Below, piece after piece: positions 55,614 through 64,000 of a stretch of DNA of 64,000 nt. This DNA is from JAWLCQ01 sp041687095 (GTDB lineage: Bacteria; Planctomycetota; Phycisphaerae; SM23-33). The notes beneath the pieces were generated by a model. It was not told where the DNA came from. It saw only the letters and a program-made list of their open reading frames with translations, and did not search any database. The position numbers and the translations under genes are program-made. The stretch is taken from assembly GCA_041687095.1 (NCBI GenBank), contig JAWLCQ010000003.1, positions 1-64,000 on the forward strand, in the 5' to 3' direction. Positions within the stretch are counted from its first letter, which is position 1, and each line of letters begins with the position of its first letter.

Positions 55614-56727
55614 ATGACCGAGCCTGCGGAACTGCGGAACGCCCTCGACACCCTCCACGCCCGGATCATTGCTGTCCGGGACTCTCTTTGACGTCCCTAA
55701 ACTCAAGGAACGCATGACCGCCCTGGAGGCGCGAATGAGCGCCCCGGATTTCTGGAGCGATCAGGAGACCGCGCAGGACGTCGTCGCCGACCTCAAGCGG
55801 GTCAAGGCGGTCGTTGCGCCCATCACCACCATGCTCCAGCGCGTGGAGGACGCCCAGGTCCTGCTCCAACTCGCCGACGAGGGCGACAGCCCCGAGACCG
55901 TGGACGAGGTCGCCGCCGAGGCCGCCGCGATTCAGGCCGAGTTGGAGAGGCTCGAACTGCGGACGATGCTCTCGGAGCCGCACGATATGGGTCCCTGCTA
56001 CTTCTCCGTCCACGCGGGAGCGGGCGGGACGGAGTCCTGCGACTGGGCCGAGATGCTCACCCGCATGTACATCCGCTACTTCGAGCGGATGGGCTACAAG
56101 GTCGAGGAGGTCGACCGGCTGGACGGGGAGGAGGCAGGCATCCGGTCCGTCGCCTTCCATGTGTCGGGGCCCTACGCGTACGGCTACCTGTCGTGCGAGC
56201 GCGGCGTGCACCGCCTGGTGCGGATCAGCCCGTTCGACGCGCAGTCGCGGCGGCACACGAGCTTCGCGTCCATTGACGTTCTGCCCGAACTCGCCGACGT
56301 CGAAATCGAGGTCGACTGGGACAAGGACGTCCGCGAGGACGTCTACCGCGCCAGCGGGGCCGGCGGGCAGCACGTGAACAAGACGTCCTCGGCGGTGCGG
56401 CTGACGCACATCCCGACGAATCTCGTCGCGCAGTGCCAGAACGAGCGCTCCCAGCACAAAAACCGAGCCGCCGCCCGCAAAATGCTTATGGCCAAGCTCT
56501 ACCAGCGGGAGCAGGCCAAGCGCGACGCCGACCTCGCCAGGCAGTACGGCGAGAAGGGCGAGATCGCCTTCGGCAACCAGATCCGGTCGTACGTCCTGTA
56601 CCCCTACCAACTGGTGCGGGACGAGCGGACCGAGATGAAGAGTTCGCACACCGATCGCGTGCTCGACGGTGACATTCAGGAGTTCATTGACGGATACCTG
56701 CGGCAACGGGCCGCCCGCAACCGGTGA
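55614..56727 (+). CDS. prfB: Peptide chain release factor 2, with programmed +1 frameshift
   Basis: It recognises UGA and UAA stop codons and triggers peptide release. Translation starts at ATG 55614 (after CAAGGAGCTGTA) and reads 25 codons to CTT. It then meets UGA at 55689-55691 and continues in the +1 frame from GAC at 55690. The result is 370 residues, the usual RF2 length. The RF2 tripeptide SPF is in SPFDAQSRRHTSF and the catalytic GGQ is in SGAGGQHVNKTSS. The coding segments are 55614-55688 and 55690-56727. The in-frame UGA provides autoregulation by RF2 level. Confidence 0.95.
55680..55692 (+). promoter_or_regulatory. RF2 programmed frameshift site
   Basis: The slippery sequence CTTTGAC (55686-55692) is the classic RF2 site: Leu-CUU followed by UGA and C. 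The upstream stimulator is weaker than in E. coli: only GGGAC precedes it instead of AGGGGG. Confidence 0.9.
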
Positions 56728-56867
56728 TCCGCGGCCCCGGCGAGAGCAGGGATGCACCTGCCCCCTCCCGGTTCCGCCCCCCCGACCCGGTGGCGTTCGG
56801 GCTCCCGCCCGCCCCGCACCCCCGCCGCAGCAGCCCGCCGCATGGACGCGGCAAAGGAGAAGGCTGG

Positions 56868-59198
56868 ATGAAGCCTACGGCTTGCTGTTTGCTGTCTGCC
56901 CTGGCTCTCCTCGTCGCCCCGCTTGCCGCCCCCGCGGCCCCCGCCTTCTCCGATGAGGCCGTCGAGCAGGCCATCGCCAAGGGCATTGCGTACCTCTGGA
57001 AGCAGCAGAAACCCGACGGGAGCTTCGCGGGCATGGGGGGCTACCCGACGGGGCCCGGGGCGCTGATGATCCATGCCCTCCTGGAGGCCGGGGAACGGGC
57101 GCAGGACCCGCGGATGGAAAAGGCCCTCGCCTGGCTGTCCAGAACCGCCACGGACCGCACCTACTCGCTGGGCATCCGCTGCAACGTCTGGGAGATCGCC
57201 AACCGCCAAACTGACCATAAATACGCCGACGTCTTCCGTAAGGAGGTCTCCATCCTCGTCCTATCCACCAAGGACGGGAGCTACGGGTACGCCTCCAAGG
57301 GCGACGGGACGAGCACCGGGGACAATTCCTGCAGCCAGTACGGCCTGCTGGGCGTCTGGGCCGGGGCGCGGGGCAACCTTGAGATCCCCGAAGCCTACTG
57401 GAACCGCGTGCTCAGGCACTGGATGGAGAACCAGGCCCCCGACGGGGCGTGGGCGTACCGCGGCAAGACCCCGTCGCGCCCCACCATGGCCGCCGCCGGC
57501 ATGGCCAGCCTCTACGTCTGCATCGACAACCTCCTCTTCGAGGAGTACGCCCAGTGCCGCTCCGACCGCGGCCTGATCGCCCCGATCGAGAAGGGCCTCG
57601 CGTGGTTCGACAAGAACTTCAAGGCCTCCACCGACGGGTACTACATGTACGGCGTGGAGCGGGTGGCGCTGGCGAGCGGGTACAAGTACTTCGGCACGGC
57701 CGACTGGTACAAGCTCGGGGCCACCAAGATTCTCGCCGCCCAACAGGCCAACGGATCGTTCAAGATGGGCGGGCACGGGGGGCAGGGAGGCGTGGGAACG
57801 GCCTTCGCGATCCTCTTCCTCGTCCGCGGCCGCCAGGCCGTCCTGTTCAACAAGCTCGAGCGCGACGGGGACTGGCGGAACCGCCCGCGCGACCTGGCGT
57901 CGCTCACCCGCTGGATCACCAACACCTTCGAGAAGTCCGTCAACTGGCAGATCATCAACCTCCGGGTCCCCGTGGAGGAGTGGCACGACGCCCCGCTCCT
58001 CTACATCACCGGGGCCAAGGAACCCACCTTCACTCCCCAGCAGCTCGACAAGCTCCGCACCTTCGTCCTCCAGGGCGGGACCATCTTCAGCGCCACCGAG
58101 TGCAACGGCCGAGAGTTCCGCCAGGGCATCCGCGAGATCTACGTCCAGCTCTTCCCCGACTACGAACTCGTCGAAGTGGACCGTACGCACCCGCTGTACA
58201 CGCTGCACTACACCCTCCGCAGCCGGCCCAAGCTCTTCATGATCCACAACGGCGTGCGGCCGCTGGTGATCCATACGGACGACGACCTGCCGCTGCACTG
58301 GCAGTTGTCGCGGAAGAGCACGGCGTCGTGGGCGTACGAGGCGGCGGCGAACCTGTTCATGTACGTGACGGACCAGGGGCACCTGCGGATGCGCGGGGTG
58401 CAGCACTGGCCCGCGGTGCCCAAGGGCGAGTGCGAGCGGACCGTCCCGATCGTCCGCGTGCAGTACGCGGGCAACTGGAACCCCGAGCCTTTGGCGCTGG
58501 AGCGGTTCGGCCGAATGCTGGAGGAGCGAGAGAAGGTCCGCCTGCAGCCCCTGCCCCCCGTCGCCATCGAGAGCCTCGGGGAGTGTGCGGCGCCTCTGGC
58601 CCTGCTGACGGGGACGACGACCGCCCGCCTTCGCGGCACCGACGTCGAGCAGATCCGCCGCTACGTCCAGGCGGGCGGGACGGTGCTGATCGATGCGGCC
58701 GGGGGGAACCGGGACTTCCATGAGTCCATGCGAGAGGTCCTGGAGAAGTCCTTCGGGTACGCCAGCCTCGTGCCCCTCTCCCCGGCGGCCACCCTGTTCA
58801 CCCTGCCCGGGCACGAGATCGAAACCGTGCAGTTCCGCCGCGCCACCCTCCGCCGCAGTGGGCGGGGCGAAAAGGACCCGCGATTCAGCGCGGTGCTTCT
58901 GGACAACCGCCCCGCAATCCTCCTCAGCCGCGAGGATCTCACGCTGGGCCTGCTGGGCGTACACACGTACGGAGCGGACGGGTACGATCCGGAGGACGCC
59001 TACCGGCTGTTGCGCAACGCGGTGCTGCTGACCCTTCCGCCCCAGCCGACCTCCGCCCCCAGCGCCGGCCAACCCGCCACGGCTCCCGGCACCAGCCAAC
59101 CGGCGGCGACGCCGCCCGGCGAGGCGGGCGCAGAGGGCGAGGCGGGGGAGCCTTCTGACGGCGGCCCGCCCGACGGGAAACCCGAGCGGCCCCTGTAG
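56868..59198 (+). CDS. Secreted toroid (prenyltransferase-like) plus DUF4159 protein, paralogue 1
   Basis: The 776-residue product has a signal peptide (MKPTACCLLSALALLVAPLAAPAAPA). An alpha/alpha-toroid region of terpenoid-cyclase/prenyltransferase type (about 30-350) carries YLWKQQKPDGSFAG, YGLLGVWAGAR and DGAWAYRGK. From about 390 a DUF4159-like module reads APLLYITGAKEPTFT ... QGGTIFSATECNGREFRQG. A second similar module starts at about 595 (ALLTGTTTARLRG ... AGGTVLIDAAGGNRDFHES). No DDTAE or QW catalytic motif is visible, so enzymatic cyclisation is doubtful. The tail is Pro/Ala-rich. The start follows GCAAAGGAGAAGG. Confidence 0.75.
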   Translation: MKPTACCLLSALALLVAPLAAPAAPAFSDEAVEQAIAKGIAYLWKQQKPDGSFAGMGGYPTGPGALMIHALLEAGERAQDPRMEKALAWLSRTATDRTYSLGIRCNVWEIANRQTDHKYADVFRKEVSILVLSTKDGSYGYASKGDGTSTGDNSCSQYGLLGVWAGARGNLEIPEAYWNRVLRHWMENQAPDGAWAYRGKTPSRPTMAAAGMASLYVCIDNLLFEEYAQCRSDRGLIAPIEKGLAWFDKNFKASTDGYYMYGVERVALASGYKYFGTADWYKLGATKILAAQQANGSFKMGGHGGQGGVGTAFAILFLVRGRQAVLFNKLERDGDWRNRPRDLASLTRWITNTFEKSVNWQIINLRVPVEEWHDAPLLYITGAKEPTFTPQQLDKLRTFVLQGGTIFSATECNGREFRQGIREIYVQLFPDYELVEVDRTHPLYTLHYTLRSRPKLFMIHNGVRPLVIHTDDDLPLHWQLSRKSTASWAYEAAANLFMYVTDQGHLRMRGVQHWPAVPKGECERTVPIVRVQYAGNWNPEPLALERFGRMLEEREKVRLQPLPPVAIESLGECAAPLALLTGTTTARLRGTDVEQIRRYVQAGGTVLIDAAGGNRDFHESMREVLEKSFGYASLVPLSPAATLFTLPGHEIETVQFRRATLRRSGRGEKDPRFSAVLLDNRPAILLSREDLTLGLLGVHTYGADGYDPEDAYRLLRNAVLLTLPPQPTSAPSAGQPATAPGTSQPAATPPGEAGAEGEAGEPSDGGPPDGKPERPL

Positions 59199-59419
59199 GG
59201 CGGACGAGGCGCGGCAGGGTGGCTCTTGCGGGGCATGGGCGGACGCCTGGTCTCGCTGGGGCGTGTCCCCCCGCTTTCGCCGCGGCCGGCGAGCACGGGC
59301 GAACGTACGGAATCGGTGCGTGTCTGCCTGAAGAGGCGTTGACGCGCCAGGCGGAAATTGCGAAGATAGGCTTCTGGGGTAGCGTGGTGCAAAGAAGCGG
59401 GGGCCGAGAAGGAGTACGT

Positions 59420-61735
59420 ATGCCGCGGACAGTCGTAACTCTGGTGATCCTGACGCTTGTCATTCCCTTCACCGCCCTGTCCGCCCGAGGTGCGGAGTTC
59501 TCGGCCGAGGAGGTCGACCGTGCCATTGACAAGGCCGTCGAATTCCTCTGGTCGCAGCAGGGGGCGGACGGGAGCTTCCCGGGGTACGGGATGGGCGGGG
59601 GGCACGCCTATCCCGACGGGCCCGGGGCGATGGCAATCTACGCACTGCTGGAAGCGGGCGTGGACCCGCAGAACCCGCGGATGGAGAAGTCCCTCAAGTG
59701 GCTCGAGGGGATCAAGAGCACGATGACCTACTCCCTGGGCATCCGCTGCAACATCTGGGAGATCGCCAACCGCAAGACGGACTTCAAGTATGGCGAGATC
59801 CTCCAGCGTGACGCCGAGCTTCTCGTCAAGTCCACCGCCGCCGGCAGCTACACGTACGCGTCGGACGGTACGCCCAAGGGCGGGGACAACTCCAACAGCC
59901 AGTACGGCCTGCTGGGGGCGTGGGGCGCGGCGAGGGGGAACATTGAGATCCCCGAGGCCTACTGGTGGAAGGTCATGCGCCACTGGCTGAACTGCCAGCA
60001 CGCCGACGGGGGCTGGGGCTACAACCAGAGCGACCAGAAGACCACCCCCACCATGGCCGCCGCCGGGGTCGCCAGCCTCTACGTCTGCGTGGACAACCTC
60101 CTGTTCGCCGCCTACGCCGACTGCAACCCCGACCGCGGGATGATGCAGCCCATCGAGCGCGGCCTGGAGTGGTTCGAGAAGAATTTCCCCGCCTCCCTCA
60201 CGGGCCAGTTGGGCTACGGGCACGGGAACCTGTACTACTACATCTACGGCGTGGAGCGGGTGGGGCTGGCGTCGGGGATGAAGTACTTCGGGACCCTCGA
60301 CTGGTACAAGATGGGCGCCAAACGCCTCATCAGCATGCAGGGCGGGGGGGGCTCCTGGTCCTCCAAGTATGGGCCCGTCGTCGACACCTCCTACGCCCTG
60401 CTGTTCCTCTGCCGCGGCCGAAACGCCGTCCTGTTCAACAAGCTCCAGCGCGACGGGGACTGGCGCAACCGCCCGCGCGACCTGGCGTCGGTCACGACGT
60501 GGATCTCGAACACCTTCGAGAAGACCGTCAACTGGCAGATCATCAACACCCGCGTCCCGGTGACCGAATGGCACGACGCGCCGATCCTGTACATCTCGGG
60601 GGCGAAGGCCCCGCAGTTCTCCGAGGCGGAGATGGAGAAGCTCCGCACCTTCGTCTGGCAGGGCGGGACGATCTTCAGCGTCGTCGAGTGCGACGGGCGG
60701 GAGTTCCGCCAGGGCATCCGCGACGTCTACGCCAAGCTCTTCCCCGACTACGAGATGGTCGAACTCTCCCGCGAGCACCCGCTGTACAAGGCCCACTACC
60801 AGCTCTCCCGCCGCCCCAACTTCTACATGATCGACAACGGCGTGCGCCCGCTGGTCGTCCACGTCGATGATGACATGGCGTTGGAGTGGCAGCTCTCGCG
60901 GCGGGCGATGGCCCGCTGGGCGTACGAGGCGGCCGCCAACCTCTTCATGTACATCACCGACCGCGGCGAACTCCGCCCCCGCGGGGCGATGCACTGGCCC
61001 AACGAGTACAACGCCGGGGGGCTCCACAAGGTCACCGCCGCCCGCGTCCAGTACACCGGGCACTACGACCCCGAGCCTCTCGCACTCAAGCGGTTCGCCC
61101 TGCTGCTGGGGATGCGGACGGGGGTCACGCTGGACCTCGCACCGCCCGTCGCCCTGGACAAGCTCGGGGACTGCACCGCGAAGATCGCCTTCCTGACCGG
61201 CACGCGGGACGCGAAGCTCTCCCCCGCCCATCGCGAGCAGATCCGCAAGTACGCGGAGTCGGGCGGGACCCTCATCATCGATGCCGCCGGCGGCGACCGC
61301 CGCTTCCACGACGCCATGCGGACCGTCCTGGAGGAGACGTTCGGATTCGACAACCTGGTGAACCTGTCGCCCTCGTCGAAGATCTACATCCAGCCCGACC
61401 GCAAGATCGAGAAGGTCCAGTACCGCCGCGCCACCCTCAAGCGCGTCACCGATCACGGTCCGCACCTCCGCGCCGTCCTCATCAAGGACCGCCCCGCCGT
61501 GCTGCTGTCCCGCGAGGACATCACGTTCGGGCTCCTGGGCGTCCCGTCGTACGGCGTGGACGGGTACAAGCCCGACGACGCCTACGCCCTGCTGCGGAAC
61601 ATCGTCTTCCATGTCGCGGGCATGACGGAGCAGGCGACCCCCTCGGCCCCCATGCTCACGCCCGCCACGCGCGACATTACCGATGACCCCATCGACCCCA
61701 ACGCCATCACCCCCGGGGAGGAAGACAACCTCTGA
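59420..61735 (+). CDS. Secreted toroid plus DUF4159 protein, paralogue 2
   Basis: The 771-residue product is similar to paralogue 1 over its whole length: FLWSQQGADGSFPG, YSLGIRCNIWEIANRKTD, RPRDLASVTTWISNTFEK, YISGAKAPQFS and GGTLIIDAAGGDRRFHD. It has its own signal peptide (MPRTVVTLVILTLVIPFTALSARGAE). The two genes are tandem, separated by 221 bases, and probably arose by duplication. The start is the ATG after GAGAAGGAGTACGT; the longer upstream frame lacks a good site. The role is unknown; a secreted, possibly substrate-binding function is an inference. Confidence 0.75.
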   Translation: MPRTVVTLVILTLVIPFTALSARGAEFSAEEVDRAIDKAVEFLWSQQGADGSFPGYGMGGGHAYPDGPGAMAIYALLEAGVDPQNPRMEKSLKWLEGIKSTMTYSLGIRCNIWEIANRKTDFKYGEILQRDAELLVKSTAAGSYTYASDGTPKGGDNSNSQYGLLGAWGAARGNIEIPEAYWWKVMRHWLNCQHADGGWGYNQSDQKTTPTMAAAGVASLYVCVDNLLFAAYADCNPDRGMMQPIERGLEWFEKNFPASLTGQLGYGHGNLYYYIYGVERVGLASGMKYFGTLDWYKMGAKRLISMQGGGGSWSSKYGPVVDTSYALLFLCRGRNAVLFNKLQRDGDWRNRPRDLASVTTWISNTFEKTVNWQIINTRVPVTEWHDAPILYISGAKAPQFSEAEMEKLRTFVWQGGTIFSVVECDGREFRQGIRDVYAKLFPDYEMVELSREHPLYKAHYQLSRRPNFYMIDNGVRPLVVHVDDDMALEWQLSRRAMARWAYEAAANLFMYITDRGELRPRGAMHWPNEYNAGGLHKVTAARVQYTGHYDPEPLALKRFALLLGMRTGVTLDLAPPVALDKLGDCTAKIAFLTGTRDAKLSPAHREQIRKYAESGGTLIIDAAGGDRRFHDAMRTVLEETFGFDNLVNLSPSSKIYIQPDRKIEKVQYRRATLKRVTDHGPHLRAVLIKDRPAVLLSREDITFGLLGVPSYGVDGYKPDDAYALLRNIVFHVAGMTEQATPSAPMLTPATRDITDDPIDPNAITPGEEDNL

Positions 61736-62077
61736 TACGCATTCCCTTTGATTCATGCGCGGGTGCCGTGGTTTGCGCAGCGCAGCGGAGCAACCACGTC
61801 CGACTCACGGCGTGCACGAATTGCTTGCGATGCGTATGACCCCTGGAGCGTGCAGCCACCGCCGACAGGATGAGTGACTGCGGTCGCGCGGGATGCTGGC
61901 GGTGCGACGACAACCACCCCCGCAGCAGCCCCCCCCCCCGGGGGCGGAAGCGTTTACGGACCGTAGGGGAGCCCCGGAAGGCTTTTGTCTTTTCGAGCCC
62001 CGAGGGGGGGCTGCAGGAAGGGCGGACAGGCGGCTCTGTGTCCCCCGTTCGGGGTCGAGGGTCGAGAAGGCATCCGC
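61736..62077. other. Intergenic region with a 33-bp palindrome
   Basis: No gene is supported. A palindrome copy is at 61766-61798, and a long C/G homopolymer stretch starts near 61929. It lies at the convergent junction of the plus and minus gene sets. Confidence 0.5.
61766..61798 (+). repeat. 33-bp dispersed palindrome, copy 4
   Basis: CCGTGGTTTGCGCAGCGCAG-CGGAGCAACCACG. It differs from copy 2 at one position. Confidence 0.8.
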
Positions 62078-63319
62078 CTACGCTTCCGCGCGTGCCCCGC
62101 GCTCCCGCCGCCACCGCACCGCCGCCGAGATCCCCAACGTCACCGCCCCCCCTGCCCACAGCAGAATCCCCGCCCACAGCAGCGCCCCCCGCACATCCGT
62201 CCCTTCAACTCGTGCCTCCAACGCCGCCACCACGATCCCCCCCGTCATCAGCCCCGCCGCCACCAGCGCCCCACGCCGCAGACGGGGAGCAGCGACGGCG
62301 TGGCGAACGGCGAGATGGGCGCCCGTGAGGCCCACGATCAGCAGCAGCAGTTGCGGGTAGTACGCGCGCACCGGGGCCATCCACACGTGCAGCGTCCACA
62401 GCAGTGTCAGCAGCAGCGCCACCGGCAGGGCCGCCACCGTCACCACCGTCCGCCGCGCCCCCGCCAGCAGCAGCCCCCCCGCCAGCAGCGCCGCCGCCGG
62501 GACCCGCAGGTCCCCCACCAAGCGCCCCGGAATGGGGGTCTCGCCATGCTCCACAAGCCAGATGGCTCCCGCGGCCGCACTGAGAAGCCCCGACGCCACC
62601 AGCGCCACCGCCAGCGCCCGCCGGTCGTTCCGCTCCGCGGTGCGGCGGGTCCCTCCCAGCAGCAACGCCGCCCCCCCGAACACCAACGTCACCAGCAGCA
62701 TCCGCGTGAGGTATCGCGGCCGCACCACGTCCTGCCGCACCGTCCGCGTCGTTTCGCGGGACGCCCCGCCGTTTTCCGCGGCCGACCCGTTGACGGGCTC
62801 GGTGTACTCCGCCCGCTGCACCAGCCGCCAGGAATCAAACGTCCCCTCCGCCACCGTCACCGCCCGCGTCTCCGTCACCGCCGTCAGCGCTAGGACCACC
62901 GCCCCCCCCGTCAGCAGCGTCGCCACCACCGCCGGGACGCGCAGGCGGACCGTCAGCAGTGCATTGACCGCTCCCAGCAAGGCCCCTGCACCCGCCCCCA
63001 GCACCAGCGCCCCGGCCGCGGGCACGCCCGCACGGATCAGCGCCGCCGCCGCCAGCCCCCCCACGCCCGCCGCCGCCCACACGCTCAGGTCAATCCCGCC
63101 GCGGCGAAGCACCAGCAGGAACCCCAACGCCATCAACAGGTAGATCGACGCCATCGGGCTCGTCACGTAGGCCAGGACGCGCCCCATCTGGTCGGAAACA
63201 TCCTCGTACGCCTCCGCCGTTACCGGCGTCCGCCCCAGGACCGACCAGTCGATCTCCAGCGTGGGCATAAAAATGACCGCCAGCAGCAGCGGGACGCTCA
63301 ACGCAAAGAGATCGCTCAC
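62078..63319 (-). CDS. ABC transporter permease, RbsC-like (BPD_transp_2) family
   Basis: The 413-residue product has about ten membrane spans and the family motif RRGGIDLSVWAAAGVGGL (cf. GGIDLSVG). AGALLGAVNALLTVRLRVPAVVATLLTG follows. These permeases import sugars or related solutes together with an ATPase and a binding protein, neither of which is in the window. A polar insert (about residues 155-205) lies in the middle. The GTG at 63319 has no ribosome binding site; the frame stays open upstream to 63397, and a CTG at 63370 follows GAGAGGAG, so the true start may be there. Confidence 0.8.
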   Translation of the reverse strand: MSDLFALSVPLLLAVIFMPTLEIDWSVLGRTPVTAEAYEDVSDQMGRVLAYVTSPMASIYLLMALGFLLVLRRGGIDLSVWAAAGVGGLAAAALIRAGVPAAGALVLGAGAGALLGAVNALLTVRLRVPAVVATLLTGGAVVLALTAVTETRAVTVAEGTFDSWRLVQRAEYTEPVNGSAAENGGASRETTRTVRQDVVRPRYLTRMLLVTLVFGGAALLLGGTRRTAERNDRRALAVALVASGLLSAAAGAIWLVEHGETPIPGRLVGDLRVPAAALLAGGLLLAGARRTVVTVAALPVALLLTLLWTLHVWMAPVRAYYPQLLLLIVGLTGAHLAVRHAVAAPRLRRGALVAAGLMTGGIVVAALEARVEGTDVRGALLWAGILLWAGGAVTLGISAAVRWRRERGARAEA

Positions 63320-63397
63320 CCACAGGTGAGGGTTCTCGTGCGGCCGCAGCTTGTCCTCCAGCTTTCCCAGGAGAGCACTCCTCTCTTCACGAAACCC

Positions 63398-63563
63398 CTA
63401 TGCTAGCCTGCGGGACCCGCCCGAAGAAGAGGACAATCGGTCGGGAACCGAACGTTCACCCGCCAGACGTGGCAAAGGGGACGGACTCGGTTGCCGTTTG
63501 GCGGTGCCCATCCCTATGCGGTCCGCGGGTTCTCCGCGTTCGATTTCCGGCCATTCCCTCCGC
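63398..63563. other. Short intergenic stretch
   Basis: No gene is seen between the URO-D-like gene and the permease. The two are on the same strand, 244 bases apart by the GTG start. Confidence 0.4.
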
Positions 63564-64000
63564 CTACAGCCATCCGGTCATCTGGGCCAGCAGGCGGCAG
63601 TAGTCGACGAAGTTCGGCCAGGAGATGTCGTGCGGCACGCCGTGGTCGCACCCGGGGATGAACCCTCCGCCGCGGACGACGGGCTCGATGCGCTGGAGTT
63701 CCTCGCGGATGACGGATCCGCCCTTGGCGATGGCGCGCTTGTCCACGCCGCCCTTGTACGCGATGTCGCGTCCGAACTGGCGGCGGAAGTCGTTGATGTC
63801 ATTGTGGGCCGCGACCTCGATGGGGTCGCAGACGTTGATGCGCGACTCGATCCAGATCGGGATCAGCTCTCCGACGAACCCGTCGCTGTCCATATCGATC
63901 AGGGGCACGCCGGCCGATTCGAGGATCTCCACCCAGCGGAAGTAGCTGGGCTGGCAGAACCGGCGGGTCATGGCGGGGGAGATCATGGCCTTGGCCTTGT
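63564..64000 (-). CDS. Uroporphyrinogen decarboxylase-superfamily protein, C-terminal part (5' end outside window)
   Basis: The visible 145 residues include the C-terminal half of a barrel: VPLIDMDSDG, PIEVAAHNDINDFRRQFG, IAYKGGVDKRAIAKGG and the end GFIPGCDHGVPHDISWPNF. The DMDSDG and GCDHGVPHD segments match URO-D-like proteins (corrinoid methyltransferase-like), in which they line the active site. Planctomycetes carry many such paralogues beside sugar uptake genes, and the permease gene follows. The reading frame continues past the right edge of the window. Confidence 0.75.
   Translation of the reverse strand, partial: KAKAMISPAMTRRFCQPSYFRWVEILESAGVPLIDMDSDGFVGELIPIWIESRINVCDPIEVAAHNDINDFRRQFGRDIAYKGGVDKRAIAKGGSVIREELQRIEPVVRGGGFIPGCDHGVPHDISWPNFVDYCRLLAQMTGWL

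Overview
The window is high-GC DNA that most resembles a planctomycete, probably near the Phycisphaerae. The evidence is a secreted repeat protein with a LEPR-XLL-like N-terminal motif (QPLESRVLLDG), several type II pseudopilin-like proteins, two tandem toroid plus DUF4159 proteins, a long-leadered sigma factor, a CX4CH cytochrome-like protein and an 'RRANGRNAQHSTGPRT' family protein. No rRNA and no CRISPR array were seen. Housekeeping genes present are argG, eno, rny, nrdJ, prfB, tRNA-Cys(GCA) and tRNA-Leu(UAG). Assignments come from reading motifs; no database search was run.

Layout. 1-3.6 kb: end of a transposase-like gene, a small lipoprotein, then ndh-like and argG on the minus strand. 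3.9-11.1 kb: a 1267-residue repeat surface protein, an NRDE protein, and enolase overlapping an FtsB-like gene. 11.2-12.1 kb: a small protein/nucleotidyltransferase pair and an orphan FitA-like antitoxin. 12.2-17.8 kb: sigma factor, coiled-coil lipoprotein, and a cytochrome-like protein with a membrane partner (minus). 18.1-26.8 kb: a seven-gene minus-strand locus with two vWA membrane proteins, a secreted TPR-like protein, ExbB/TolQ, two ExbD/TolR and a 1011-residue TPR-like protein. I read it as an envelope motor with dedicated periplasmic partners.

27.5-35.5 kb: tRNA-Leu, an M42-like peptidase, a pseudopilin, MscS, RNase Y behind a long leader, SlyX-like, sialidase-like and a Cys-rich small protein. 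35.8-41.2 kb: a TetR-RND efflux operon with two palindromic operators bracketing an intrinsic terminator. 41.2-48.8 kb: an AsmA-like protein, a beta-CASP nuclease, three tandem pseudopilin paralogues and a glycosidase-like protein. 46.9-51.3 kb is rich in palindromic repeats, including two copies of a 189-bp element and a 348-bp nested palindrome. 51.6-56.7 kb: a cobalamin-riboswitch-like leader on nrdJ, a structured RNA region with a perfect -10 box, and prfB with a programmed +1 frameshift. 56.9-61.7 kb: the two toroid/DUF4159 proteins. The window ends with an RbsC-type permease and a partial URO-D-like gene.

The most unusual points are the riboswitch-like leader on a B12-dependent enzyme, the twin hairpins presenting CUCCCUCC loops ahead of prfB, the vWA/ExbBD locus, and the nested palindromes around the repeat-flanked gene at 49.3-50.7 kb.
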